Shown here piece by piece: positions 1 through 8,764 of a stretch of 64,000 bases of DNA. How positions within the stretch are numbered: position 1 is the first letter of the stretch; each line of letters opens with the position of its first letter. Location of the stretch: NCBI GenBank assembly GCA_017396085.1, contig JAFQNC010000018.1, forward strand, positions 1-64,000. Direction: 5' to 3'. Made by a program: the position numbers and the translations under genes. The DNA comes from Tidjanibacter sp. (GTDB taxonomy: Bacteria; Bacteroidota; Bacteroidia; Bacteroidales; Rikenellaceae). The notes below the pieces were generated by a model. The model was given only the letters and a program-made list of their open reading frames with translations. It did no database searches and was not told the origin of the DNA.

Positions 1-1
1 G

Positions 2-172
2 GTGCTCTGGATGGACACCGATGAGGCCCTGTCCAGGGAGGACGTACCGGATCTGACCAAAAAGCTGATCCAGTGTGCACTGACGGGGAATGGTATGCGT
101 AAGATCGACTATAACGGAACTACCCGGTACGGGGAGTATTCGTTTTACGGAGCCAAGAAGGCTGAGGATTGA
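2..172 (+). CDS. C-terminal fragment of an unrecognised protein
   Basis: An open frame enters from the window edge and stops at TGA 170-172, giving about 56 residues that end YGAKKAED. I do not recognise the family. It lies 50 bases upstream of a cobO-like start on the same strand, so it may be the gene before cobO in a cobalamin operon. Its base use (CTG, CGG and ACG codons) matches the first 330 bases of the next gene and differs from the AT-rich DNA after about 550. It may therefore belong to a different genome or replicon than the rest of the window. Confidence 0.5.
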   Translation: MLWMDTDEALSREDVPDLTKKLIQCALTGNGMRKIDYNGTTRYGEYSFYGAKKAED

Positions 173-222
173 GTATAGATCGTATGTGTGTAGATGATTT
201 GCATGTATGGAGGAAGTAAAGT

Positions 223-1815
223 ATGAAGGGTTTACTACATATTTATCACGGCTACGGAAAAGGAAAGACCACTGCCGCCATCGGTCTGGCGGTACGTGCA
301 GCCGGCACAGGTCTCCCTGTAATTATCGTTCGGTTTTTGAAGACTGACCGATCGGGCGAATTGGCTGTTCTGGAAACGGTTCCACAGATTCATCTGATTC
401 CGACGGAGAAGAACTTTAAATTTGCGTTCTGCATGACTGACGGGGAGAAGGCTGAGGCGGAGAGACTCTGCACCAAAATGCTGGAGACCGCCTTTGAAAA
501 GGCATATGAGCTGTCAGCAGGTGGAAAGGCACTTTTGGTGATGGATGAGGCGTATTGGATAAATCCTCACTTTGGCGACTATGACTTACAGACGCATTAC
601 GATAACATCAAGCAGATGGTAAAGGCTAAGACAGGGCGAGCGATGCAGGAGAAAGAGCGAGAACGCAAAACCAAGAGTGGCAAGATTATCAAGGTGGCAG
701 GATGCTCACCCATTCGTGAGGGTGTACTGCTCATCAAGTCCGACACCACATTGGAGGATGTTCGCAGATTTGGCGAGGAGTGCCAACAGCGTTGGGGCAT
801 CACACCGCTACAAATCTTCTTGCACAAAGACGAGGGGCATTGGCTCGGTGGAAAGCCACCCCCAGACGATAAGGAGAGTTTTCAAATCGGTGGTCGTTGG
901 TTCAAACCCAACTACCACGCTCATATCGTATTCGATTGGATGGACCACGAAACGGGAAAGAGCCGCAAACTCAACGATGATGATATGATGCAAATGCAAA
1001 CATTGGCATCCGAGATTCTATCAATGGAGCGAGGACAATCCAAAACAGAGACGGGCAAGGAGCATTTGGAGCGTAACGACTTTATCATCGAGAAGCAGCG
1101 TGCAGAGCTTGAACGCATCGAGGCAGAGCGACAGCACAAGGAACACCAGATAGATCTTGCCGAACGAGAGCTCAAACAGGTGAAATCGGAGATACGCACC
1201 GACAAACTCAAAAGCGTGGCCACCGATGCTGCCACAGCTCTTGCAAGCGGAGTAAGTTCTCTTTTCGGCAGCAGTAAGATGAAATCGTTGGAACGCAAGA
1301 ATGAGGATTTACGGGATGAAATAGCTATCCGAGACGAGACCATCGAACAACTGCAATCCAACATCAAGCAAATGGAGGTGGAGCATAGTAGGGCAATGAT
1401 GAATAAGGACAACGAGCATCGCAAGGCTCTCGAAGCAAAAGAGGCCGAGCATAAGGAGGAGACCAACATCCTTAATTCGATAATCAATACCGCTCATCGT
1501 TGGTATCCCGATTTTGCTCATCTCCTAAGATTGGAACGCCTTGCCAAGCAAATCGGACTTTCGGCTATGGAGTTTGCCGAGCTGATTAAGGGTAGGATCG
1601 TGAACTTTACAGGGCGACTATTCTCCTCGGAGCATAACCAGTGGTTTGCTACGGAGAAGACCCCTTTACAAATTCTGCGAGATAATGACAGGCGACTAAC
1701 CCTAACCGCAAATCGAATACCCCTCAGCCAATGGTTCAGCGAGCAATATGATAAACTCCGACAATCAATCCGACAGCCTATTCAGCCAAAGAAGAGCAGA
1801 GGGATGAAGTTGTAA
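223..1815 (+). CDS. Chimeric ORF: CobO-like N-terminus fused to MobV-like relaxase
   Basis: Residues 1-110 resemble the corrinoid adenosyltransferase CobO/CobA: a P-loop GYGKGKTTAAIG at 10-21 and a Walker-B-like LLVMDEA at 104-110. From about residue 111 (INPHFGDYDLQTHYDN onward) the protein is a Bacteroidetes mobilisation protein. A metal-binding HKDEGHW motif starts at residue 201, a partner NYHAHI starts at 230, and a long charged coiled coil covers about 285-420. The two families are unrelated. CobO normally continues for about 65 residues, and the relaxase lacks its N-terminal region, including the first conserved motif, so neither half should be functional. The join near base 550 is either a real illegitimate recombination or an assembly join. 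The C-terminal half fits the mobile DNA that follows. Confidence 0.75.
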   Translation: MKGLLHIYHGYGKGKTTAAIGLAVRAAGTGLPVIIVRFLKTDRSGELAVLETVPQIHLIPTEKNFKFAFCMTDGEKAEAERLCTKMLETAFEKAYELSAGGKALLVMDEAYWINPHFGDYDLQTHYDNIKQMVKAKTGRAMQEKERERKTKSGKIIKVAGCSPIREGVLLIKSDTTLEDVRRFGEECQQRWGITPLQIFLHKDEGHWLGGKPPPDDKESFQIGGRWFKPNYHAHIVFDWMDHETGKSRKLNDDDMMQMQTLASEILSMERGQSKTETGKEHLERNDFIIEKQRAELERIEAERQHKEHQIDLAERELKQVKSEIRTDKLKSVATDAATALASGVSSLFGSSKMKSLERKNEDLRDEIAIRDETIEQLQSNIKQMEVEHSRAMMNKDNEHRKALEAKEAEHKEETNILNSIINTAHRWYPDFAHLLRLERLAKQIGLSAMEFAELIKGRIVNFTGRLFSSEHNQWFATEKTPLQILRDNDRRLTLTANRIPLSQWFSEQYDKLRQSIRQPIQPKKSRGMKL

Positions 1816-1824
1816 TACTTCTTC

Positions 1825-1870
1825 AAATCGTGATAATTAGCTTTTGTAGAGCTTTTATCACGATTTTTTA
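1825..1870 (+). terminator. Rho-independent terminator after the relaxase ORF
   Basis: A 12-bp perfect stem (AAATCGTGATAA at 1825-1836 with TTATCACGATTT at 1855-1866) is followed by a T run. It separates the relaxase from the helicase promoter. Confidence 0.75.
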
Positions 1871-1871
1871 G

Positions 1872-1879
1872 TACCTTTG
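1872..1879 (+). promoter_or_regulatory. Bacteroidetes -7 box TACCTTTG upstream of the helicase
   Basis: TACCTTTG matches TAnnTTTG and lies 43 bases before the helicase ATG. No clear -33 TTTG at 18-21 bases is visible, so it is a moderate call. Confidence 0.5.
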
Positions 1880-1922
1880 TAGGTGATAGGACCTTTACAA
1901 TATTGCTATTCGAAAGAAGATT

Positions 1923-4145
1923 ATGGATTTTGATAATTTGAATAAAGAACAATTAGCTGCTGCAACATATAATGGTAAACATCTGCTCGTGTTAGCAGGT
2001 GCAGGCACAGGTAAAACACGAACAATTATAGCGCGTGCATTACACCTTATCTCAACAGGTGTACAACCAACAAGAATCAAAATTTTATCGTTTACCAAGA
2101 AATCAGCACAAGAGATAGCCAATCGTATTAAAATAGAGGGTTCTAAAATGACCGAAGCAAAACAAGTTTCAGGTTCAACCTTTCATTCTTGGTGTATGGA
2201 TTTAATCACTCGTTATGGTAGTGCATTTGGATTAGAGGGATATAGTTGTATAGACGAGGAAGATAGAGAATCTGCAATTAGTATTGCAATAGGTAATCTA
2301 TACAACAAAAAGAAAATACAAGTAGGTAAAGAACAAATAAAAGGCAGCCAACTTTCTGATATTTATTCATATGCAGTAAATACAAGGCAAAATCTATCCA
2401 CAGCAATAAAGATGAAGTTGTATCCTATGCAAAGTGGGGAGTTGGTAGATATTAATGTAAGGAGAATAAAAGAATTAATAGAACCCGTAATTAGAGCTTA
2501 TATTGAGTACAAGCGTTCTCGTCACTACATTGACTATGATGATATGTTGATGGCAGTAGCTTCTATATTGAAACAAAATATAGAGTTGAAAGCCTTTGTT
2601 TCTTCTTTATACGACCACATTCTCATTGACGAGATGCAAGATACTAACCCTCTGCAATGGATGCTTCTTGAATCTTTTATGGAGAATTGTCATCTGTTCT
2701 GTGTAGGGGATGATGCACAAAGTATTTATGCTTTCCGTGGAGCCGATTTTAAGAGTATTCACTCTTTTGTTGATAGGGTACCTAACTCAGATGTATATAA
2801 ACTCGAAGAGAATTATCGTTCAACACAAGAGATTCTTGATTTATCGAATTGGCTATTAGACGAATCTCCTTTGAATTATGATAAACATTTATTTGCTCAT
2901 AGGGGCAAAGGGCAAAAACCCATAATGCAATTTATTAATAACGATTGGGAAGAAGCGGAGTTTATTACTGATAATATATTGAGCAATATTGCGGATGGAT
3001 TATGTTATAAGAGCCACATGGTGTTATCACGAACTATACTTGGGACAAGAAAGGTGGAGGCTGCTTGTATAAGCAAAAAAATTCCGTGTATTGTTTATGG
3101 TGGTACAGGTCTATTGCGCACACGCCATGTTAGAGATGTCGTTTCGGCATTACGTATCATTGCAAATTTTAGGGATGAATTAGCATGGATGAGATACTTG
3201 AAATTGTGGCAGGGAGTTGGCGATGTTATGGCATCGTCGCTTATTGAAAAGATGTTTGCATACTCGACATTGCAAGAATGTGTAGAAATTGTAAAATCAT
3301 CTGGAATAAAAGACGACACCTCGTATAAATTATTAGAAGAGCTAATCCCATTAGATCACTCCCCAGAAGAGGCTATATCTGTTGCTGTTAAGCGACTTGA
3401 TAAAACCTTATCTCGTCTTTATAAATCGGAACAATGGAGTTGGGAAGATCGTAAAAAAGATTTTGATGCCCTTAAATTGGTAGCAAAACAATCTAACAAC
3501 TTGTCATCATTTATTACGGAATACATACTTGATCCTATTGCAGAGTTGTCAAAGGTTTTAGCTGCTGAGGATGACAATGACAAAGTCGTTATCTCAACTA
3601 TCCACTCTGCTAAAGGTTTGGAGGCAGACATCTGTTATGTTGTTAGTGTAATGCCTGGAATATTTCCTTCACATAAGGCTACTTCAGAAGATGACATAGA
3701 GGAAGAACGTAGGTGTCTATATGTGGCTCTTACACGAGCCAAAGACAAATTGTATTTGATGACTAATCTAAATAGTAATGCTGCCATAAGAGATAGCCGA
3801 AATATCGTTAGGAGAATTGCAGAGATTGACAATGAGACAAATACTGGATTATTATGCGGAACCATTCAAAATTATAACAAGCAGCGTGAATTGGTAAGCA
3901 CTACAATCTGTTATAAGTTGGACTCACAGCCATCTCAAACATTGGAGATGGAAGAAACAGAGTTTTGGAAAAAGTTTAAGCGTGCTGCGACACAGCATGA
4001 CGAGGAGCGTGCTTACTTTTTCAATAATCTTCCAGATGATTTAGTAGAAAAGGTTATGGCTGAACGACAAGGTATACCGCTGCCACGCTTCCCCAAACGG
4101 GCAACGAAAGAGTTTAACCCTTTAGACAATTTTGATTTTAGTTAA
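1923..4145 (+). CDS. UvrD/Rep-family superfamily 1 DNA helicase
   Basis: This 740-residue protein is an ATP-driven 3'-5' DNA helicase of the UvrD/Rep/PcrA type. All main SF1A motifs are visible: Q motif NKEQLAA near 7, Walker A GAGTGKT at 26-32, DEMQDT near 236 (motif II), GDDAQSIYAFRGAD (motif III), LEENYRST (motif IV), STIHSAKGLEAD near 560 (motif V) and YVALTRAKDKL near 599 (motif VI). It is AT-rich and lies between a relaxase remnant and small hypothetical genes, so it is probably mobile-element or defence cargo rather than the housekeeping UvrD. Its partner, if any, is not obvious. No nuclease domain is seen, which argues against AddA or RecB. Confidence 0.9.
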   Translation: MDFDNLNKEQLAAATYNGKHLLVLAGAGTGKTRTIIARALHLISTGVQPTRIKILSFTKKSAQEIANRIKIEGSKMTEAKQVSGSTFHSWCMDLITRYGSAFGLEGYSCIDEEDRESAISIAIGNLYNKKKIQVGKEQIKGSQLSDIYSYAVNTRQNLSTAIKMKLYPMQSGELVDINVRRIKELIEPVIRAYIEYKRSRHYIDYDDMLMAVASILKQNIELKAFVSSLYDHILIDEMQDTNPLQWMLLESFMENCHLFCVGDDAQSIYAFRGADFKSIHSFVDRVPNSDVYKLEENYRSTQEILDLSNWLLDESPLNYDKHLFAHRGKGQKPIMQFINNDWEEAEFITDNILSNIADGLCYKSHMVLSRTILGTRKVEAACISKKIPCIVYGGTGLLRTRHVRDVVSALRIIANFRDELAWMRYLKLWQGVGDVMASSLIEKMFAYSTLQECVEIVKSSGIKDDTSYKLLEELIPLDHSPEEAISVAVKRLDKTLSRLYKSEQWSWEDRKKDFDALKLVAKQSNNLSSFITEYILDPIAELSKVLAAEDDNDKVVISTIHSAKGLEADICYVVSVMPGIFPSHKATSEDDIEEERRCLYVALTRAKDKLYLMTNLNSNAAIRDSRNIVRRIAEIDNETNTGLLCGTIQNYNKQRELVSTTICYKLDSQPSQTLEMEETEFWKKFKRAATQHDEERAYFFNNLPDDLVEKVMAERQGIPLPRFPKRATKEFNPLDNFDFS

Positions 4146-4257
4146 GTGGTATCAAATTCAAAATGGCAACGATTGCATAAAAATCTTGTTGTAGATAGTT
4201 GTGGCGCATCTTTTCAAAAAGTGTAAATAAAGTGTCGAAAAATCAATGGGGTGAAAA

Positions 4258-4290
4258 TTTGCAAAATGCGGTATTTGGCTCTTAACTTTG
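4258..4290 (+). promoter_or_regulatory. Bacteroidetes promoter for the 4306 gene
   Basis: TTTG at 4258-4261, a 21-base spacer and TAACTTTG at 4283-4290 fit the consensus. The TTG inside the -7 box also looks like an in-frame start codon, but it lies inside the promoter, so the real start is ATG 4306. Confidence 0.6.
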
Positions 4291-4305
4291 TCAGAAAAAA
4301 ATATT

Positions 4306-4557
4306 ATGTCTAAGATCTACGAATACGCCAAAATTGTTAATAGACGAGCTGACAAATTATCTCGCCTATTTTGGAAACCATACGAGGATTTTGCTGATGG
4401 TTTAGTATGGGAATGGGAGAACAAATGCCAATTTGAAGATGAGGAGAGCCATATGAATCACATTGAGATGTCCTCAAAGTTACAAGGATCACATGACGGC
4501 TTCCTCGATTTCAAGAAACACTATCTGGCTTGGCGTAATAAAAGGAAAAACAAATAA
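4306..4557 (+). CDS. Small hypothetical protein
   Basis: An 83-residue charged, tryptophan-rich protein with no signal peptide, membrane segment or family motif that I recognise. ATG 4306 is preferred over the in-frame TTG at 4288, because the TTG is part of a -7 promoter box. It has its own promoter and lies 160 bases after the helicase, within the AT-rich mobile region. The composition looks like a real soluble helical protein. I propose no function. Confidence 0.6.
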   Translation: MSKIYEYAKIVNRRADKLSRLFWKPYEDFADGLVWEWENKCQFEDEESHMNHIEMSSKLQGSHDGFLDFKKHYLAWRNKRKNK

Positions 4558-4595
4558 AATTCCATCTTACGCAAAGGTATTAAAACACATTTGAT

Positions 4596-4907
4596 ATGTT
4601 TATGGAATTTAATAGTTTGACTGTCCTTGACTTTTTTGAGGAATCAGAGACATGGAAAGAGGACGAGTTTATTGAAAATTGTCGTAGACACAAGAAAGAA
4701 TTAGAGAATATTAGAATTCTCCGTAAACATCATAGATACTATAGTTGCAGATTAGAAATAGAGCATTTGATTGATTTTATTAGAAAACTATTATGATATA
4801 ATCAATCCGATGGGACATATCCAGCAGGAATGAGTCAGAGTGATTATGAACTAATGATTAAGATTTTCAAACGATATAATCCTAATATGGAAAGGAAGCA
4901 TATTTAG
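4596..4907 (+). pseudogene. Small hypothetical ORF interrupted by an in-frame TGA
   Basis: Reading from ATG 4596 gives 66 residues ending FIRKLL, then TGA at 4794-4796. The same frame stays open for 36 more codons (YNQSDGTYPAGMSQSDYELM and onward) to TAG 4905-4907, ending just before the DUF2971 gene. The continuation has ordinary amino-acid composition. The simplest view is one gene of about 102 residues broken by a nonsense mutation, but two short genes (the second from ATG 4830) or readthrough are possible. The family is unrecognised. Confidence 0.45.
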
Positions 4908-4914
4908 GTTTTAA

Positions 4915-5799
4915 ATGAATACAGATACCATGAGTCTGCTATATCACTATACATCCATTGATGCCTTTATGGGAATCTTCGGAAATTGCACAAAAGCGAA
5001 TCAGAAAATTACCATGTGGGCAACTCATTCCATGTATTTAAATGACCCAACGGAGTTCAAATTAGGAAGAGAAATATGTAGAGAGGCTCTGTCGGGGGTT
5101 GAAAAAGAATTAGATATACCCTTTCGGGAAAGGCTATCCAATAAGATATATAGTTCTGAAGAGATGCATCACCAAGATGTTATGGCTCAAGTGTATTCTA
5201 CTATTCCCGATAAGATTCATTGGGGCATGCCATATGTAATATCTCTGTCACAAAATAGAGATAATCTCCCGATGTGGAATACATATGGTCGTAATGGGCA
5301 AGGTATTGCATTAGGGTTTAATGAGTATCGTCTGCTACAAACCGAGGGATTGGAAATAAAAAAGTGTTGCTACAATACATTCCTTGACGAAGAATACAAA
5401 GCTTTATATCTGAGAATAAGGGATAGGTGGCAATCGCTGTACAAGAATCGAGACGAAATAGAGCAATCTAATGTGTGCGATTTAGTTTACGATTCTGTTC
5501 GGTTAACTTTTAGGGATGAGATGCCATTTATTAAGCATTATGGATATCAATATGAAAATGAAGTAAGGTGTATTGCAAAGCCATGTCAGAATACTAAAAT
5601 CGAATATAGGAGTGCTAATAATATGATAATACCCTATATTGGACGACAGATAGACATTCAATGTTTAGAGCAGATAATCATTGGTCCTTGTGCGGATAAA
5701 GAGAGAGTCAAGGCTTCTTTAATAAGCTATCTCTATGATAAAGTCAAAAATCTTGATAGAATAAAAATAATAGAATCTGAAATGCAATATAGATGGTAG
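4915..5799 (+). CDS. DUF2971 family protein
   Basis: A 294-residue protein with the DUF2971 hallmarks: N-terminal LYHYTSIDAFMGIF, then MYLNDPTEFKLG, then the central ISLSQNRDNLPMWNTYGRNGQGIALGF. The biochemical role of the family is not established; members occur often in mobile and defence regions. Here it starts 7 bases after the interrupted small ORF, so the two may be co-transcribed. There is no signal peptide or membrane segment, so it is presumably cytoplasmic. Low GC matches the mobile island. Confidence 0.8.
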   Translation: MNTDTMSLLYHYTSIDAFMGIFGNCTKANQKITMWATHSMYLNDPTEFKLGREICREALSGVEKELDIPFRERLSNKIYSSEEMHHQDVMAQVYSTIPDKIHWGMPYVISLSQNRDNLPMWNTYGRNGQGIALGFNEYRLLQTEGLEIKKCCYNTFLDEEYKALYLRIRDRWQSLYKNRDEIEQSNVCDLVYDSVRLTFRDEMPFIKHYGYQYENEVRCIAKPCQNTKIEYRSANNMIIPYIGRQIDIQCLEQIIIGPCADKERVKASLISYLYDKVKNLDRIKIIESEMQYRW

Positions 5800-6257
5800 A
5801 TTGATAAAAACTATGTTTAACATAAATAGCCTATTTCGAGGTTGAATGACTTATATGAAAGATTAGAAAATTTACAATTATTAGGATTGTAATTGGATGA
5901 TAAATTGCTGGCACAAATTAACAACTTCGAGGAGGGAATTACCAAGAAGTTTAGTTTACCCCATTGACTATATACCCAAAACGGACTAAACTTATTCGTA
6001 CATTGACAGCATAAAATATGCTGGCGAAAAAAGGAATCATTGCAACTTCTCTTTTCGTCAGCATTATTTTTATACCTTTGTGGTGTCAGAGGCGAAAGAA
6101 AACAGAAATAATCGCCTACTGCAACAGAAAATTTTGTTGTGGTATTTCTGCATTACTATTTTCCCGAAATCTCCGATTTTGTATGCAAATTGTATGCGAT
6201 AGTGATTCGGCAATACTCTTAAATTTTGATGTAATAAATTGACAAACAAGTAGATAT
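5800..6257. other. 458-bp gene-poor gap with decayed coding remnant and an orphan promoter
   Basis: Around 5843-5968 a frame reads LNDLYERLENLQLLGL, stop, LDDKLLAQINNFEEGITKKF, then stop, which looks like a decayed gene tail of unknown family. TACCTTTG at 6073-6080 is a good -7 box, but no gene follows it on the plus strand; the next gene converges on it. The 74-codon frame at 6018 has poor composition and is not called. Confidence 0.4.
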
Positions 6258-6839
6258 TTAAGGTTGGTAAATCAATAATTTATTTACGCAGAGAAAATTC
6301 TCTATTATCATTGAGTATGTAGCAAACTCTGGTATGTGGTGATGCCTCCTATCTATGTTCTTTAATGGCATCAATATTTCAAAGTCTTGCAAACTCATTA
6401 TCGCAGAGGGTTTGGTTTTGATTAGTCCGCGTTGATACAATGCCTTCGCACCCTCTCTTGCTCCGGCATGAATATATACAAATTTTTGTGGTAAAACTTT
6501 GGGAATTTGCAAATATCCTAAACGTACAGCAATATCATATATGGTCAAGTCGCCAATGTCGGGCACTCGGTTTTCTTCGATAATTTTGTAAAGTTCCTCG
6601 AAATCTCGAGCGCTTGCGATGCGCTCCTTTTGCCCATTCAGTTTCTCCAAAATATTATTCATCGCACTATGATGAACTCGCCATTGATGTGGGCAACGCA
6701 CCAAAATACCTTTGTCATTTTTATATTGACACAAAACTGCAAGCTCAAAACTATCCTCCATACCCAAGAACTCCTGCAACATTCCGCATTTGTGAAATTC
6801 TTGGATATATTTGTTTACCTTTTCAAGTTTCTCCTTCAT
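6258..6839 (-). CDS. Hypothetical protein
   Basis: A 193-residue soluble protein whose family I cannot name. It has an N-terminal charged helix, then VRCPHQWRVHHSAMNNILEKL near 47-67, and a C-terminal half (DIGDLTIYDIAVRLG, YIHAGAREGAKAL, IMSLQDFEILMP) that reads like a compact folded domain rather than random translation. It is the downstream gene of the leftward pair with the secreted protein at 6879-7916, separated by 39 bases, so they may be co-transcribed. It is AT-rich like the rest of the island. Confidence 0.65.
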   Translation of the reverse strand: MKEKLEKVNKYIQEFHKCGMLQEFLGMEDSFELAVLCQYKNDKGILVRCPHQWRVHHSAMNNILEKLNGQKERIASARDFEELYKIIEENRVPDIGDLTIYDIAVRLGYLQIPKVLPQKFVYIHAGAREGAKALYQRGLIKTKPSAIMSLQDFEILMPLKNIDRRHHHIPEFATYSMIIENFLCVNKLLIYQP

Positions 6840-6878
6840 TGTATATTCTATGTATTGAAAGATGTTTATAAAGTTGTT

Positions 6879-7916
6879 TTAACCCTGAATAGTGGTTAAA
6901 ATACCATTATCAAAATAAAGATATAAACCTGAACCATACACCCACTGCTCGGATACGACACCTTCTATAAAAGTTGTATTCTTTTTCTTTGGTTCTCCCC
7001 AAGCCTCTATACACATCTGCTCAGTCATACCAACCTTAACATCTCGACATATAATAGCCAACGCATTCTCCAAACCATATTTTTCAATCAAGGAATCGGA
7101 CCACTTTACAAATTCGCTTTTTTCCATAAAACGTGGTATGGATGTCACTTTTATAACCTCTGAAATAGAAGGCGTCGAATTCTCTATTATAACCATTATT
7201 TCTCTCCCGTTAGAATCAGAAAGAATTGCACATAAGGGCATAGAATACCCACTATCAACCAGCTGTATATCAACACATTTCCACTCCTCTCCTTCTTGCA
7301 GATCAACACTTTCGTCTGTTTTTGTATCTCTAATGGATGAGTATAATAGAATGTGTTCAACTCTGTCTGTGTATATAAATGATTTTCCCACAAATTGTTG
7401 TTTAAGTTTTTCATAATACCCAACATGAAGAACATCTTTGTATGAAAAGTCTGCGCAACGAGTTGGTAAAGCGCAGTCCAATTCCCATTTGTATTTCTTC
7501 TTGTTTTCATCCCTCAATTTGAATACGACTTTATTCAAACGCCACTTTGAAGAATAAGATACACAATGCACCTTGTATTCGAATCCATCAATAGTGAAGT
7601 ATCGTCCTCTAAGTTTGTCCCTTTTCGCATCTTCACTACTCCTATACCCCGCTTCTTGTGGTAAGGGTCGAAAATATATACATTGTCCTATATATGGTTC
7701 ATAATACTTCTTGACATTCTCTAATGCGGTGTGTTCCGTTTGGTATTCTTTATTGAAGAATTTATAACCAAAATTGAAATTCGACAAACTATCATACACG
7801 ATTTCTTCTTGTTGAGCTTGTGCTGTTTCACCTTCTGTTCTAACGTTTATCTGAGCATAAGAGTGGGCAAAAACTCCTGTTAGAACAATCAATGTTGTTA
7901 GTAGTCTATTTTTCAT
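6879..7916 (-). CDS. Secreted protein with a BamE/SmpA-like C-terminal domain
   Basis: 345 residues with a clear Sec signal peptide (MKNRLLTTLIVLTGVFAHSYA, cleavage after AYA). The middle is unrecognised. The last 55 residues (VGMTEQMCIEAWGEPKKKN, then EQWVYGSGLYLYFDNGILTTI) match the pattern of small BamE/SmpA-like domains: a conserved G-M-T turn, W-G-x-P, and a WVY...L.F.nG strand pair. It is probably periplasmic or surface exposed, and its exact role is unknown. No lipobox cysteine follows the signal, unlike true BamE. Confidence 0.65.
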   Translation of the reverse strand: MKNRLLTTLIVLTGVFAHSYAQINVRTEGETAQAQQEEIVYDSLSNFNFGYKFFNKEYQTEHTALENVKKYYEPYIGQCIYFRPLPQEAGYRSSEDAKRDKLRGRYFTIDGFEYKVHCVSYSSKWRLNKVVFKLRDENKKKYKWELDCALPTRCADFSYKDVLHVGYYEKLKQQFVGKSFIYTDRVEHILLYSSIRDTKTDESVDLQEGEEWKCVDIQLVDSGYSMPLCAILSDSNGREIMVIIENSTPSISEVIKVTSIPRFMEKSEFVKWSDSLIEKYGLENALAIICRDVKVGMTEQMCIEAWGEPKKKNTTFIEGVVSEQWVYGSGLYLYFDNGILTTIQG

Positions 7917-8343
7917 AATTATAAGTATGTTAATTTGCCCACCAACTCCAAATGTGCGGTTATTATAAAAAGAAAGTGTGGAGTTGTTTTTCGTTTATCT
8001 ATGTGAAGGTTGTGGAATACCCGAAGTAAAATAAACGATACAATGCCCCACACCTGTGTATGATACACGATTGGTGTGGGTACACCAATGGCATATATAC
8101 AAGGAATGAGTGCTGTTCGTCCATCCTTTACTTCCGAAAACTTCCACATTTTCACATAAGGACAGTGCGAAAACACTTTCAAAATATGTAGTCTATGGGC
8201 ATAAAGCCTTTCGACTCCACAAATATAAAAATAATTTCCGCAAAACGAACAACACTCAATAATAGTATCGCCAATGTTCCGCAAATCTCCCCTAAACTTT
8301 CCACAAAAACAAGATTGAAACAAAACTATGTTATTTATAGTTT
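7917..8343. other. 427-bp gap with no supported gene
   Basis: The only long frame is on the minus strand (7919-8323). It translates to a cysteine- and histidine-rich, low-quality sequence with no motif, so I leave it uncalled. No tRNA or strong hairpin is seen here. Confidence 0.4.
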
Positions 8344-8358
8344 GGGGCAGACTAGATT
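8344..8358. repeat. Degenerate copy of the tRNA-Pro 3' end (att-like scar)
   Basis: GGGGCAGACTAGATT matches the tRNA-Pro 3' segment GGGGTGACTAGATT except for a small change next to GACTAGATT. It is the outermost of three copies. Confidence 0.5.
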
Positions 8359-8365
8359 ACCTCGC

Positions 8366-8535
8366 TACGAGCCACGCAAGGTGGCTTTTCGCTCGGTGAG
8401 CGTAGGTTGGGGCTCCCAAACAAAGCAAAAGTCCATCCTTGCAAGCAAGGACTTTTGTGCCACAAAGCCCGCAAACGTGCAAGCACAAGCGGGCTTTATA
8501 ACACAAAAGCCTCCAATCTTTCGATTGAAGGCTTT
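8366..8535. repeat. Run of terminator-like hairpins left of tRNA-Pro
   Basis: Four stem-loops follow each other: one closing on AGCCAC/GTGGCT near 8378; AAAAGTCC/GGACTTTT near 8430-8457; AAAGCCCGC/GCGGGCTTT near 8463-8497; AAAAGCCT/AGGCTTTT near 8503-8535. The last three share an A-rich 5' arm and a T-rich 3' arm, so each would work as a terminator in both directions. Confidence 0.6.
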
Positions 8536-8543
8536 TGCTTTGT

Positions 8544-8563
8544 TTTGTCGGGGTGACTAGATT
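8544..8563. repeat. Second copy of the tRNA-Pro 3' end (att-like direct repeat)
   Basis: TTTGTCGGGGTGACTAGATT is identical over 20 bases to 8761-8780, the 3' end and flank of tRNA-Pro. The rest of a tRNA is missing, so it is a duplicated 3' fragment of the kind left by integrases. Confidence 0.75.
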
Positions 8564-8764
8564 GGCTACTCGGCAGACGCCGGTCTGCCTCGCTCACGCC
8601 TTTCACGTTTCCCTTTTATGGGTTGCACAAAGTTTATCCCAAAGCGGCAGAGCCGCCCCCTTTTGTTTTCGCCCCACCATCGCTCTGCTTGCAAGCAATC
8701 TTCGCTTGGGTGGGGACAAAAACAAAAGCCCGCAATTTCTTGCAGGCTTTTGTGCTAAACTTTG

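Noticed and set aside
6018..6242. A 74-codon frame at an orphan promoter
   Set aside because: Poor composition; the -7 box lies inside it, so it could not be translated from that promoter.
7919..8323. A 134-codon minus-strand frame
   Set aside because: Cysteine- and histidine-rich translation, no motif and no ribosome site; treated as non-coding.
8549..8563. A possible second tRNA next to tRNA-Pro
   Set aside because: Only the 3' end is present, without anticodon or D-arm; it is an att-like copy.
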